DNA from: Monosiga brevicollis MX1
Lineage: Eukaryota; Opisthokonta; Choanoflagellata; Craspedida; Salpingoecidae
Assembly: GCF_000002865.3 (NCBI RefSeq)
Contig: NW_001865059.1
Coordinates: forward strand, 255,204-319,203
DNA: 64,000 nucleotides
Direction of reading: 5' to 3'
Positions within the stretch are counted from its first letter, which is position 1, and every line of letters begins with the position of its first letter. Made by a program: the position numbers and the translations under genes. The notes under the pieces are model-generated. The model did not search any database and had not been told where the DNA came from. It saw only the letters and a list, made by a program, of their open reading frames with translations. Shown in pieces: positions 34,380 through 44,107 of this stretch.

Positions 34380-34458
34380 AAAAAGAAAGTTGTCCGTAAG
34401 CGTCGGACAACTGTTCGGGAAAGAAAAAAAAATAAGAAAGAAAGAAAGAAAAAAGCCC

Positions 34459-34495
<37 letters not shown>
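34312..34495. repeat. (GA)n tract, A-rich spacer and (GT)n tract
   Basis: (GA)n from 34312 to about 34374, then an A/G-rich spacer with GAAAGAAAGAAA, then a clean (GT)n of about 32 bp to 34495. It lies between the gap and the 3' end of the ankyrin-JmjC gene. The stretch 34496-34784 has no supported gene. Confidence 0.9.
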
Positions 34496-34496
<1 letters not shown>

Positions 34497-34784
34497 TTGG
34501 TCGTGCCTGGTGGTTGATGTGGACGAAAGGTGGATGTGGTAAAGCAGAGGCAGAGCTTTGTGAGGTTCGAGTCAAGGGGGCTGTAGTGCAATTGGGCGTC
34601 AGACAAGGGCAACGATCTTTTGGGCATTGAGGGCGGAGCAACCAGCACCCCGAGCAGAACAAAATACAAGACAAAACAAACAGATCGGTTGCTTCATCGC
34701 ATGCACAGCAGAACCATCAGACAGGCTTTCTTTGAAAGCCGGTTAAAGCAACACACATGTTTTCAAAAACAATCCGGGACCAGC

Positions 34785-36629
34785 TCAGCTGGCATTAAAC
34801 TCAAAGGCGACGGCAGCGCTTGGCGCAAGATTCAAAATGGCGTGCCCCACGCCCGCTGGCGCATAAAACATCTCGCCCGCCTTTTGGTCACAGTCGAGGA
34901 CCCCCGCTTGACTCACGTTGGCGAAAAAGGTGGCGGCTGTGGCCAGCTGAAAAAAAGACGCGCTAGGCGGATAAAGCCACCACCGTTTGTGCCCCGTTGC
35001 AAGGGCATTGAGCGCGTGGCCATGAAAGTGTGGGGCGGCACCCGTGTTGGTCGGGCCGATGATGAGTTGGCGTAGCACCAAATGCTCACCCACCAACCAG
35101 GTGGGCGGCGGTAGCTGTGCCTGCAAATCGGGGGAGCGGGCCAGCACTTGTGCATCAAACACATAAGGGAGCGCATCCTCTGCCGTCGCGGGTGGGGCAG
35201 GCGCATCGTAGAAACGACGCGCGTAATCGCGCAGACTCATGCGGCTGGGACGCCCACCGTACAGGGCGGCATAGGGTCGGGTGCCGACGGAGACGGCGAG
35301 GCTGGGATCAGCGCTGGCCGCCAAAGCGGCCGGGGTCCACAGCGTGCGGGCCGGCCAGGAGAGGTTATCGGCTTCAATCACGAGGGGGATGCCCAGTTCC
35401 ACAAATTCGAGCTGGAACACTTCAGTGGCGAGTTCGGAAGCACGGTGGCGCGGACAGGCAGCGGGTGCAGGGGCTGCATCGGCTACCCATGGGCATTGGA
35501 GTAGCGTCCCGAGATTGGCGCGAAGCGGGGGGTCCAGCAAAGGCTGGCGCTGAACAAGGTCACAAGTAGTGCGTGCACGCGCATCATGGAGAGTGGGGTC
35601 GGCTCGGTGTGCCAACAGTGCTTCCACGACCGGCAGGTGGCCATGAGTGGCGGCAAGCATCAGCGGCGTGTATCCTGCTGTATTGCGGGGGTTGGCTTCG
35701 GCACCATGGGCCAAGAGGAGACGCGCCGCAGCAGCCAGCCCGGTCCGGGCGGCCAGGTGCAGGGGCGCGTTGCCACCGCGGCGTGTCGGGACGTTGAGAT
35801 CAGCGATATGCAGGGCGTCCTCGTCCAGGACGGAGGCAAGGTCTGCCGCACCAATCCAGTGCGCCATGTCGGCAAAGGCCCAGCGCCCCTCGGGGGCCGG
35901 CCCACTCTCTGGCGCCCACACGGGCAGCTGAACGTCGGTCGCGCGGGCTACCTGCGAGTTGCGTGTTTGGTTGAGGCGGTGAAACAGGCGGGTCAAGCCT
36001 GCGGCCTTGTTGGTGGCCATGGTGTGCAGCGCCGTTTCGCCATAAGCGTCAAACTCCAGGACGCAGTCCCGCAACTGATCCCGCGTGATGTGGCTCATCA
36101 GCAGCCGCGTTATGGGTCCAAGGCGATAATGCAGGCTCAAGTACAGGGGGTAGCCTTCATGCGCCAAACGCGGCTCGGCTGCCAGCAGGCGGCGCGCGGT
36201 GGCGTGGAACGCGTGCAGGGGAGGGTCATCCTGCAGCAGCGTCTGATGGTACAGGTGGAGCAGGTGGTGCATGGCTGTCTGACGCTGATCATCGCGATGA
36301 TGAGCAACCTCGACATCTCGCGCCAGCAAAGCATCCAACTCGGCCGGCGTTCGCGTGCGAAACACCGGACTACCCTTGGGCGGGATAAAAAAGGGGTTGC
36401 CCAAGCCCAAGGCGGCCTCGAGACCCGAGCCCAGGCCCCGAAGCCCCGTGGCTTGCTCACCGACTCGATTCGTCAGCTCCACCAGCGAGTGCTGCATCTT
36501 GTGCAGGTCCATAACCAACACATCAGGTCGCATCCAAACCAAAGGCATCACAACCCCCAACGCCATCCCCATGACCGCCAGCAGCCGCCAGCCCGGCACA
36601 CCGAGCGGGCTCGGCCTCGGCGCTGCCAT
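34785..36629 (-). CDS. Membrane-anchored ankyrin-repeat protein with C-terminal JMJD8-like JmjC/cupin domain
   Basis: A single uninterrupted frame of 614 residues, unusual in this intron-rich locus. Residues about 14-32 (LLAVMGMALGVVMPLVW) form one hydrophobic helix after a short N-terminus with one Arg, which suggests a signal anchor with the rest in the ER/Golgi lumen. Ankyrin-like repeats span about residues 110-380; the clearest are GNAPLHLAARTGLAAAARLL and GYTPLMLAATHGHLPVVEAL. The C-terminal 200 residues are a cupin_8/JmjC domain: GIPLVIEADNLSW, then GAAPHFHGHALNALATGHKR followed by WWLYPP, then GEMFYAPAGVGHAILNL. The HFHGH and GHAILN histidines and the KRWWLYPP block follow JMJD8, an ER-lumen JmjC protein. 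The second iron ligand (Asp/Glu in HxD/E) is replaced by His or Gly, so hydroxylase activity is uncertain. Confidence 0.85.
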   Translation of the reverse strand: MAAPRPSPLGVPGWRLLAVMGMALGVVMPLVWMRPDVLVMDLHKMQHSLVELTNRVGEQATGLRGLGSGLEAALGLGNPFFIPPKGSPVFRTRTPAELDALLARDVEVAHHRDDQRQTAMHHLLHLYHQTLLQDDPPLHAFHATARRLLAAEPRLAHEGYPLYLSLHYRLGPITRLLMSHITRDQLRDCVLEFDAYGETALHTMATNKAAGLTRLFHRLNQTRNSQVARATDVQLPVWAPESGPAPEGRWAFADMAHWIGAADLASVLDEDALHIADLNVPTRRGGNAPLHLAARTGLAAAARLLLAHGAEANPRNTAGYTPLMLAATHGHLPVVEALLAHRADPTLHDARARTTCDLVQRQPLLDPPLRANLGTLLQCPWVADAAPAPAACPRHRASELATEVFQLEFVELGIPLVIEADNLSWPARTLWTPAALAASADPSLAVSVGTRPYAALYGGRPSRMSLRDYARRFYDAPAPPATAEDALPYVFDAQVLARSPDLQAQLPPPTWLVGEHLVLRQLIIGPTNTGAAPHFHGHALNALATGHKRWWLYPPSASFFQLATAATFFANVSQAGVLDCDQKAGEMFYAPAGVGHAILNLAPSAAVAFEFNAS

Positions 36630-36658
36630 CCCTCTCCAGCATCCAGCGCGAACGTCGA

Positions 36659-36662
<4 letters not shown>

Positions 36663-36718
<56 letters not shown>
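36663..36718. repeat. (GT)n microsatellite just upstream of the ankyrin-JmjC start
   Basis: About 56 bp of GT, only 34 bp from the start codon at 36629, so probably in the 5' leader, where it reads as (CA)n. Confidence 0.95.
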
Positions 36719-36720
<2 letters not shown>

Positions 36721-37169
36721 ATTTATTGGTGTTTAAACTTGAAAAAACAGGAATAGGGACTTGAGTATTTGTATCGTTGTATAGTTGGGTTTTGGTCTTT
36801 GAATAATACGAAATTATTAAAAGGAACTCAAACAGAGACAGAGACAGAGAGAGAGAGAGAGAAAAGAGAGAGAAGAAAAGAGAGAGAGAGAGAGAAGAGA
36901 GGAAATAAATGGCAGCGCGAGAGGTGGTGATGATCACGCATAATGGCAGTCTACATGATATGCTTCAGTGAAATTCCGCCTGCACAGGGCTTCATGGGCG
37001 ATGGCGGCGGCCTTGGTCCAGATCGCTTCATCTCAAATCTCACTCGGCCCTGCTTGCCGTCCAGTCTCTGAATTTCCCTTTATATCCCCTACAGCAACAT
37101 CAGGTCACAACACCACATCTCTGAAGTGTGTCCTCCTGCTGCTGTTCTTGTCATTCTTTTGTTTTTGAG

Positions 37170-37172
<3 letters not shown>

Positions 37173-37230
<58 letters not shown>
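37173..37230. repeat. (GA)n microsatellite upstream of CAPZB
   Basis: Clean GA run, followed by a short (GT)n and then GGCAGCGCC. Confidence 0.95.
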
Positions 37231-37233
<3 letters not shown>

Positions 37234-37257
37234 GACGTTCGTTCAGTGTGTGTGTGT

Positions 37258-37266
37258 GGCAGCGCC
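37258..37266 (+). promoter_or_regulatory. GGCAGCGCC word after (GT)n, copy 2
   Basis: Exact 9-mer abutting the end of a GT run, 393 bp upstream of the CAPZB start codon. Confidence 0.35.
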
Positions 37267-37658
37267 ATGGCGCTTCCAACTGGCAGTGGCAGTTGAGAGG
37301 GTTCAAATGGCAGTGGCACATTGAAACATGTGCTTGGATCAAGACCTGCTGATAGGGGGCATCAGCCTTGTTCATGGTTTTGTTGTTGGTTGGATGTTGT
37401 GGTGCTGTCACTGCCATGTCGCATGTCGACTCAGCATTCAAGCTCGCACTCTTGGGTCGTTGCGCACCACTGACCGCTCTTGATGGCTGCCTGGCCTTGG
37501 GAAACGCGTTGGCGGTTATTAATATGGCAGTTGGTGTGTTCGTGCGGGATTTGGCATCTCACTCGACTTGCTCCTCCTCTTGCTCTTGTCCTTAGGCTTC
37601 AAGCTCAAGTTTCACCTCCCAACGAGCTCCTTCCGTGTATTCTCCGTGACCACTCAAG

Positions 37659-39347
37659 ATGGTACGTGCGTCTTTGATTTGCACCCCTCCTAACCCCTGC
37701 GTCTCGACAAGGATCGAGAGTGTTCATTTCCTGGTGTGCGTCAGAGCAAGTCAACTTGGTTCCTCAGCTCACACCCATCCTCGGTGGCTTGTTAGTCGGA
37801 CCAGCAGCTGGATTGCGCGCTCGATCTGATGCGCCGTCTCCCCCCGCAAAAGATCGAGGAGAACTTGACTGGCCTCATTGATCTGGTCTGTTCCAGCGCT
37901 TTCGTTCTCCTCCTTTTGAGCTACTTGCCTCAAAGACTGGGCTCTGTGAATCTGCTGTCCTCTCGTCGACCCTTCTCCGAGCTTGCTTTCCATGCCCGAT
38001 GCGTCTCGGCAGCTGACCGGCTTTGCCTTGATTTTCCTCCAAATATCCCGATGTTCCTCGTGTAGGTGCCTTCTTTGTGCGAGGATCTGCTTTCCTCCAT
38101 TGACCAGCCCCTGAAGCGTGCCACAGATCCCGAGTCTGGCCGTCACTACCTGCTCTGCGATTACAACCGCGATGGTGACTCCTACCGGTCAGTGTTTCTA
38201 TTTCATTTTTTTCCCCCTGCTCATCGAACCTGGCTTTCAACTCGTCCTTCTATCATGTGTTACTCGATCATTCTCAACCATCTTGCTCCACGCTTGGCGT
38301 CATCCCACCATCCAGCTCCCCCTGGTCCAACCAGTACTATCCCGCCATGGATGACGGCGTTGTTCCCAGCCCCGAGCTGCGCGAGCTCGAAATTCAGGTA
38401 CTTCACGCCGTCAGCCCACCCGACCCCCATCACGATCTTTTGATTGTTCTGCCGACCCTGTTGTCCCTGTTGACCCCACGGCCGACGAGTCCCCTTCACC
38501 CATCATCTTGTTCGTTTGACTCACTTGCACATCTTCTCCCTTGCTCAATGTCATGTTAGGCCAACAACGCCTTTGACTCTTACCGCGACCTCTACTATGA
38601 GGGTGGCGCCTCTTCCGTGTACCTTTGGGATACCGAAGAGGATGGCTTCGCCGGCGTGGTCCTCATCAAGAAGATTGGTGATGGCTCCAAGAAGATCAAG
38701 GGCTGCTGGGACTCCATACATGTGTTCCAGGTCCTCGAAAAGTCCAACGGCCGCAACGCCACCTACCAGCTCACCTCTACCGTCATGCTTTGGCTCGAGG
38801 TATGGATTTTCTCTTTTGCTCTCTCGTGTACTCACACGGGGTTACAGCCCCGCATCAGACTGCCCAGTGCCATGTGCTCCTCCTGTCGCCATGTGTTTGG
38901 ATTCGATCGGGCATGTGTTCTGCTCACGTCTGGTGTGTGCTTGATCAACACCATGTATTTGCAGACCAACAAGGACGGCTCTGGCCTGATGCAGCTCGGT
39001 GGATCGCTGACCCGCCAGGCCGAGCAGGACTGCACCGTTGATGACAACAACCCTCACATTGCCAACATTGGTCGCATGATTGAGGATATGGAGAACCAGA
39101 TGCGCAGCGTTCTGAACCAAATTTACTTTGGCAAGACCAAGGACATTGTCAATGATCTGCGGTATGCAGGCGCCCCGCCCTCGAGCCGCTTGACCTCCTG
39201 GGCTACTGCGCTCTCGCCAACTGACATCTTGCGGCGCCCTACCTGCTCTTTTGCAGCTCCGTCAAGAGCCTCAAGGAAGCCCAGTCCCACATGCAAATGC
39301 AAAAGGATATTGCGGCTGCGCTCACTCTGCGCAACAAGAAAAACTAG
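37659..39347 (+). CDS. CAPZB: F-actin capping protein subunit beta
   Basis: Seven exons. Exon 1 contributes only the ATG (37659-37661, followed by gtacgt). Exon 2 from 37796 reads [20 protein letters not shown], so the joined start is the same as the animal protein. Next are [20 protein letters not shown] to [49 protein letters not shown] with [18 protein letters not shown], then [20 protein letters not shown] with [14 protein letters not shown], and the last exon [20 protein letters not shown], which ends at TAG 39345-39347. Capping protein is an alpha/beta heterodimer that blocks actin barbed ends. The C-terminal tentacle differs from vertebrate isoforms but keeps an amphipathic, lysine-rich end (LTLRNKKN). 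The alpha gene is not in this window. Confidence 0.97.
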
Positions 39348-39801
39348 ATTTCCCCTGCTGGTCGAGCTGTCCTTCAAAGCCCGCCACGTCTCATGTTGAT
39401 CATTCTCTTAAGAAGAAGGAAGTCGTGCTCTCGCCACCTTTGTTTTGTTCTGTTTCCTACATTCTTTCGCTGCAACACTCTTTCTTGTGGGCGTGACATC
39501 CTGGCGCCCTGCAGGCCAACAGGCGCATGTCTGCTTGTATGGGTATTGTCACGCCAGCCGTTTTGCTCTGTTCATGTTTGGCTTTTTAAGTGTCTTTGCT
39601 TCAGTCTTTGTATTGCACGCGTCTGTGCTTTTCTGATTGCGTGCGTTCCACACGCGTGACTTGACGTCACGGCAGCAAGGCACACATCAATCCTCATAAA
39701 AAAAAAATCGAGACGCTTTCGTCCACCCCCAAAGATATCTAAATTTGTCCGCCGTCTTGACGCCCAGCGCCATTGCCCCGCCCGCTCTCTCATGAGGCGC
39801 T
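39348..39801. other. Convergent 3' spacer
   Basis: About 450 bp between CAPZB and CDKAL1 stops. No gene seen; a poly-A run at 39701-39708 lies in the CDKAL1 3' side. Confidence 0.4.
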
Positions 39802-42634
39802 CTAGTCTTGAGCGTCGCGAGATCGAGCCAGGAGAAAGGCAACCAGAGCCACCAGGAACAATGCCAATTGCCAATGCCATGACAGTTGGCCTGCTGATGC
39901 CTTTGGCTTGGCCTCGGACACACAGCCGCTGGTGGGCGCCATTTCGACATTCGCCTCCACTGCAGAGCAGGACAGAGCAACGGACAGGAATAGTAAGCAC
40001 GACGATCACAGCAGTGCGTAGTAAAACCAAGCAGGTATATTAGCATTTCGACTGACGTGGGATTGATTTTGTCGCGTGCAACTTGGCTTCCTTCACCTCT
40101 GCAGCATCCACAGGTGTACCCATCTTCAAACATCATTGAAAAAGAAAAAAAAAAAAAAAAAAAAAAAAGAACCGAAAGAAAGATGAGAACAAACGCAGGG
40201 CATGTAGAATAGGTCAAAAGGCAAGCGCGCATGGTGGCGGAGGACAATGGTCATCTCTTGGCTCTGCCGGTCAAGCATCGTCTCAGGAAGAAGGACTGCG
40301 AGCACGTACAATGAAAAACTTGTTGACGTTGGTGATTTTGACAACAATGAGCTTGCCCATAAAATCTGGATTAGCCGGCACGAGCACTTGGTCAAAGCTG
40401 CGGTTGTGGGCCACAAAGTGCACATTGTCCGTGGCTGTGTCGGTGACCAGCACACGCTGGTACGAGTCCAGCTGGTCGTCGTACACTCGATAACCTCGAA
40501 AGTAGTCCGAGAGCTCCTTGGTGCGCTGCTTGACCAAGCGCGGGTCAACGCGCTCCATGGCCGCAGCTGGCGTGCCAGGTCGAGGAAAGAACTATTGAGG
40601 TCCAGATCGGAGAGTGCCCAAGGACAGAGGTCTCTGTGTGAGCGTGACGGATCGCCAGCTGTTCAACACTTTGAAATGGAAGCTAAAGGGAGGGTAGGCA
40701 AGTGCCGATGGCGTTTATTGACACGAGTTGGGAGCGCAAGGCCTGGCTGTACCTGGTTGGTGAAGAGGGAGGGAAAATGGTAGCGGCGCACAATCTCAAA
40801 TGTATCCTCAAAGTCAGCATCGGTTTCACCCGGAAAACCACAGATGATGTCTGTGGCAATGGTCAGGGCAGGCACCTGGCAGCGCAGTGGGCCATCACGC
40901 AGGCGCGGTTGGCGTCAGAATCAGTCGGGCCAGGCGTGGGGGCAGCAAGAGGACGGGCAAGCAGGATCCCTACCTGCTCTAGCAACGTGTCGGCCACAAA
41001 ACAAAAGTCTTCGCGCGTGTATTCACGCTGCATGGCGTGCAAAATGGGGTTGGCGCCCGACTGGATGGGGATGTGGATAAACTTGTACATGCGCGGGTGC
41101 CGCAGGCACTCGGCGATGGCCTATGGGACCAATTGGCAGTCAGCGAGAGGTAAGCGATTGTGCGTCGCAGCATTTGCAAAGAAGAAAACAAAGTTCGGGA
41201 CACATGTGGAGTGAGCCAGGGCGGCAGCAAAAATGTACCTGAACGTGCTCGACAATATAGGGCGGGTTGGTCATGCCCAGACGAACCATCACACCCGCTG
41301 GCACCACCTGAATAGATACCAAGGATGATTGGGGTGGGTACAAGAGGGCAAGCAAGATATTCAGTTGGAAGCGGTCAAACCATGTTCTTTGCGGCTCGAG
41401 CAAGAGGACACACGGCAAGACGCTTACGGCTAGGATGGCTCGAAGCAGCTCGGGAATACTGGTGTTGATATCACGGCCGTAAGCCCCCGTGTCTTCGCTG
41501 GTGAGCCAAATCTCGACCACACCCTCTGTCCGGAGAAAGGTGGGTAGGGGTCGATGAGTAAAAACAACCCGACGTCGAAGGGCCCGCGCCAAGCTGACGC
41601 AGAATGGCTGCGGCTGTGGATGAAAAGGGACTTACCAGCAATGACTTGTTGCACACGCTGCACAATCTCCTGGATGGTGTAGCTGCCAAGGTCACCCCGG
41701 GCATGCTTGGTCTTGCAATAGGTACACTTGTTGAGGCATCCGGTGTTGATGGGGATGATTTCAATCAGCGGGTTACGGCGAATCTTGGGCAGATCCAAGG
41801 CCGTCCCACCTGCAGGACAATGCAGACTGTCATGAGTTTTTGGTCTGTCTTGGCGGTTGACCTAAGCGCTCCGCACCTGTTTTGCGCCCATCGACCTTTT
41901 TGGAGCCAAGAAGGCGCACGGTACGCCCTTGGAGGGTTTCTTCAACAACTTCTACGACACGATCGATTTGCATGGTCTGTGGGATGTGGGGCGAGAGCGT
42001 GTGGGGCGACAAAAGGCGTTGGTGAGCGCAAGGGCGAAACGACGTAACGGCAAGGGGCAAAGAGAGGGAAGGCCGAGGGGAGGGGAGCGGGGGCAGACAC
42101 CAACGCCGATGATGCTGCAGCTTTTGGTGTGCGCACTGCGAGGAGAGGCCTGTCGCAATGGCAAATGCAGGTTGTGAGACAAAGCGCGTGGGCCGGTGTT
42201 GGCAGTGTGTCGAAACATGAGCCTTGGGTAAGGGTGGACATCGAGTCACCAACCTGCGGCACGCAGCCGGCGAGGACGACGGGAATGTTGCGACTGCGGG
42301 CATCCCGAATCTCATTGTTGAAAGTATCTTCGGATGGGGTCTTGACGGTGCACGAGTTGAGGATCCAGAGGTCGGCACCCTCGCGCTTGTCGGAGATGGT
42401 GTAGCCGGCAGCGCTCAGCAAACCGGCCATGTATTCACCATCCGAGTTGTTGTGGCTGCAGCCCCAGGTTCTCAGAAAAATGGTCTTTGACCCAGGAATA
42501 AAACTATCCCCCTCTGCCTGCTCCCGGCGCGAACGATCATGCCGCGGCACCACAAACCCGGGCCGAGCCTTGGCCCGTCGAGCCGCCGCCGACACGGACG
42601 CCGCCGTCACCGCCAGATCTTCCAGGTCGGCCAT
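39802..42634 (-). CDS. CDKAL1: CDKAL1-type tRNA ms2t6A methylthiotransferase with C-terminal tail anchor
   Basis: A radical-SAM enzyme that adds a methylthio group to t6A37 of tRNA-Lys(UUU). Exon 1 (from 42634) starts [20 protein letters not shown] and carries the MTTase N-terminal cysteines in [29 protein letters not shown] and LAGCVPQ. Later exons: [40 protein letters not shown] followed by [12 protein letters not shown] (radical SAM CxxxCxxC); [80 protein letters not shown]. The TRAM domain includes [14 protein letters not shown] and [17 protein letters not shown]. The last exon ends [20 protein letters not shown] before the stop at 39802-39804, a tail anchor like the ER-anchoring helix of animal CDKAL1. 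About ten exons; joins near 40110 are less sure. Confidence 0.93.
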
Positions 42635-42648
42635 GCCGTCACAAAATA

Positions 42649-42686
42649 TCTGACAATATGAAATATCTGACATCTGACATCTGACA
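42649..42686. promoter_or_regulatory. Four TCTGACA words (TGTCAGA on CDKAL1 strand), three in tandem
   Basis: Copies at 42649-42655, 42666-42672, 42673-42679 and 42680-42686, within 55 bp of the CDKAL1 start codon. Their position suggests promoter or leader elements. The core contains TGTCA, which TALE homeodomain proteins bind. Confidence 0.4.
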
Positions 42687-43044
42687 TCTGCGCGCTTTTC
42701 GGCTCCATTTGGGTGCATGTGAAGTAATTTACTTTGCGGATAAGAGGTGAGTTTCGTACGGTTGTGATACAAACTGACCCCCCTGGCTGGCGAGACGCAT
42801 CCGCCACCACCACGCGTTGCTGACATTTCACCGTCGCCCCGCGTCCTTTTGTTTCCACACGTGTGTAAGGGCTTCACAACAGCCATTGTCACAACAGGGC
42901 ACGCGATGCAATAACCTCGGCATGTTCTACCTCAACGTACACAAGTCCCAGCAATGGATATGCAATAACCCCGTATCTGTCAGCTTAAACATGCGCACCA
43001 ACGTTGTTCGACGCGACCTGCACACATGTGGTTCCCTTGTTATG

Positions 43045-43047
<3 letters not shown>

Positions 43048-43109
<62 letters not shown>
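43048..43109. repeat. (GA)n microsatellite
   Basis: About 62 bp of clean GA followed by an imperfect GT run and GGCAGCGCC. Confidence 0.95.
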
Positions 43110-43148
43110 ACGTGTGTGTTGTGTGTGTGTGTGTGTGAAGCTGGGAAG

Positions 43149-43157
43149 GGCAGCGCC
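43149..43157 (+). promoter_or_regulatory. GGCAGCGCC word after (GT)n, copy 3
   Basis: Exact 9-mer 13 bp after a GT run, 951 bp upstream of the nucleolin-like start. Confidence 0.35.
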
Positions 43158-43414
43158 GATGAGATCATAGAGCCGATAAAAACACCCAGTTTGAAAACGG
43201 CAACAACTGCTTGGTTCTCTTCGAACTTGACTCACAGTTGGCTACCGCACGGAGTAGCCCGCTCCGATTGCCAAACGGCAGCAGGTCCCAGCTGCATTCC
43301 TGTCCATGTTGATGTTCCATCAACTCGTGGTCAACCACGCGACAGAGAGAAAGAGAGAGAGAGAGAGAGGAGAGAGGCAACAGAGAATAAAGAGAGACCC
43401 ACGCGGAGAGAGAC

Positions 43415-43461
43415 AAAGCAAAGCAAAGCAAAGCAAAGCAAAGCAAAGCAAAGCAAAGCAA
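43415..43461. repeat. (AAAGC)n array, about nine copies
   Basis: Perfect 5-bp tandem repeat flanked by GA-rich and CT-rich sequence, which together make a purine/pyrimidine mirror (GA left, CT right). Confidence 0.95.
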
Positions 43462-43688
43462 GAGAGAGATAAAAACAAAGCTCTCTCTCTCTCTTATCGC
43501 TCTCTCTTTCTCTCTTCTCTCTCTTTTCTCTGTGTGTTGTGCGTAAGGGACTGAACACGCGCGCTTGTGGCGAGTGTGTGTGGTATTTTCCACTGCGACT
43601 GATCGTACGTCTTTTGTCGTCGATCTCTCTCCATCTTCCCCCCCCCCCCTTCGCATCTACACAGACCAGTCAAGGTACGAACGACGAT

Positions 43689-43697
43689 GGCAGCGCC
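43689..43697 (+). promoter_or_regulatory. GGCAGCGCC word before (GT)n, copy 4
   Basis: Exact 9-mer in the context ATGGCAGCGCC, here followed by a short GT run, 411 bp upstream of the nucleolin-like start. Confidence 0.35.
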
Positions 43698-44107
43698 TTG
43701 TGTGTGTGGTTGAGTTATTGTCAGGGCAATGTGCGAACGAAAGAGGGCGCGGGGCTGCCTTGCCAGGGTCTTTCCTGGTACCACCACCACCACGTGTATC
43801 AAGCTTTTTTCTCTTTCTTTTGAGGAAAGCATGTGTGATGGCAGTCCATGACCCGAGGGGTTGTTGTTCCAAATGCTCTGGCCATTACCATTCATCGAAT
43901 GGTATTGGCATTGCATTTGGCAACAGCACGTTCGTTAGCCCCGCTCTCGCTGCCGTTTTGCCTCTTTTCTATTTGGTTGTTGCGTCAAGCTTGGTGGCGT
44001 TTGCATCACCAACGCCTTGACGTTTTTTGCTTGTCACACACGTGGAACCAAATCTGACTTTTTTTTTGCTGCTCTTTTGTTTTGTTGTGGCTTTGTGGCA
44101 TCGGTAG

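Larger units (their letters stand above)
36630..37658. other. Divergent promoter interval ankyrin-JmjC / CAPZB
   Basis: About 1 kb between two starts, without a supported gene. It carries (GT)n at 36663-36718, (GA)n tracts at about 36837-36901 and 37173-37230, GGCAGCGCG at 36911-36919 and GGCAGCGCC at 37258-37266. Confidence 0.5.
42635..44107. other. Divergent promoter interval CDKAL1 / nucleolin-like gene
   Basis: About 1.5 kb without a supported gene. It holds the TCTGACA array (42649-42686), (GA)n at 43048-43109, GT-rich sequence to 43138, GGCAGCGCC at 43149-43157 and 43689-43697, an AAAGC array (43415-43461) and CT-rich sequence to about 43532. The nucleolin-like ATG is directly preceded by CGGTAG, which looks like a 3' splice site, so part of this may be a leader intron. 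Confidence 0.5.

Noticed and set aside
34560-34575. tRNA B-box-like GGTTCGAGTC
   Set aside because: No matching T-arm, acceptor stem or A box around it, so it is a chance match.
35586-36764. 392-codon plus-strand open frame
   Set aside because: Antisense shadow of the ankyrin-JmjC gene, ending in a Val-Cys repeat across (GT)n.
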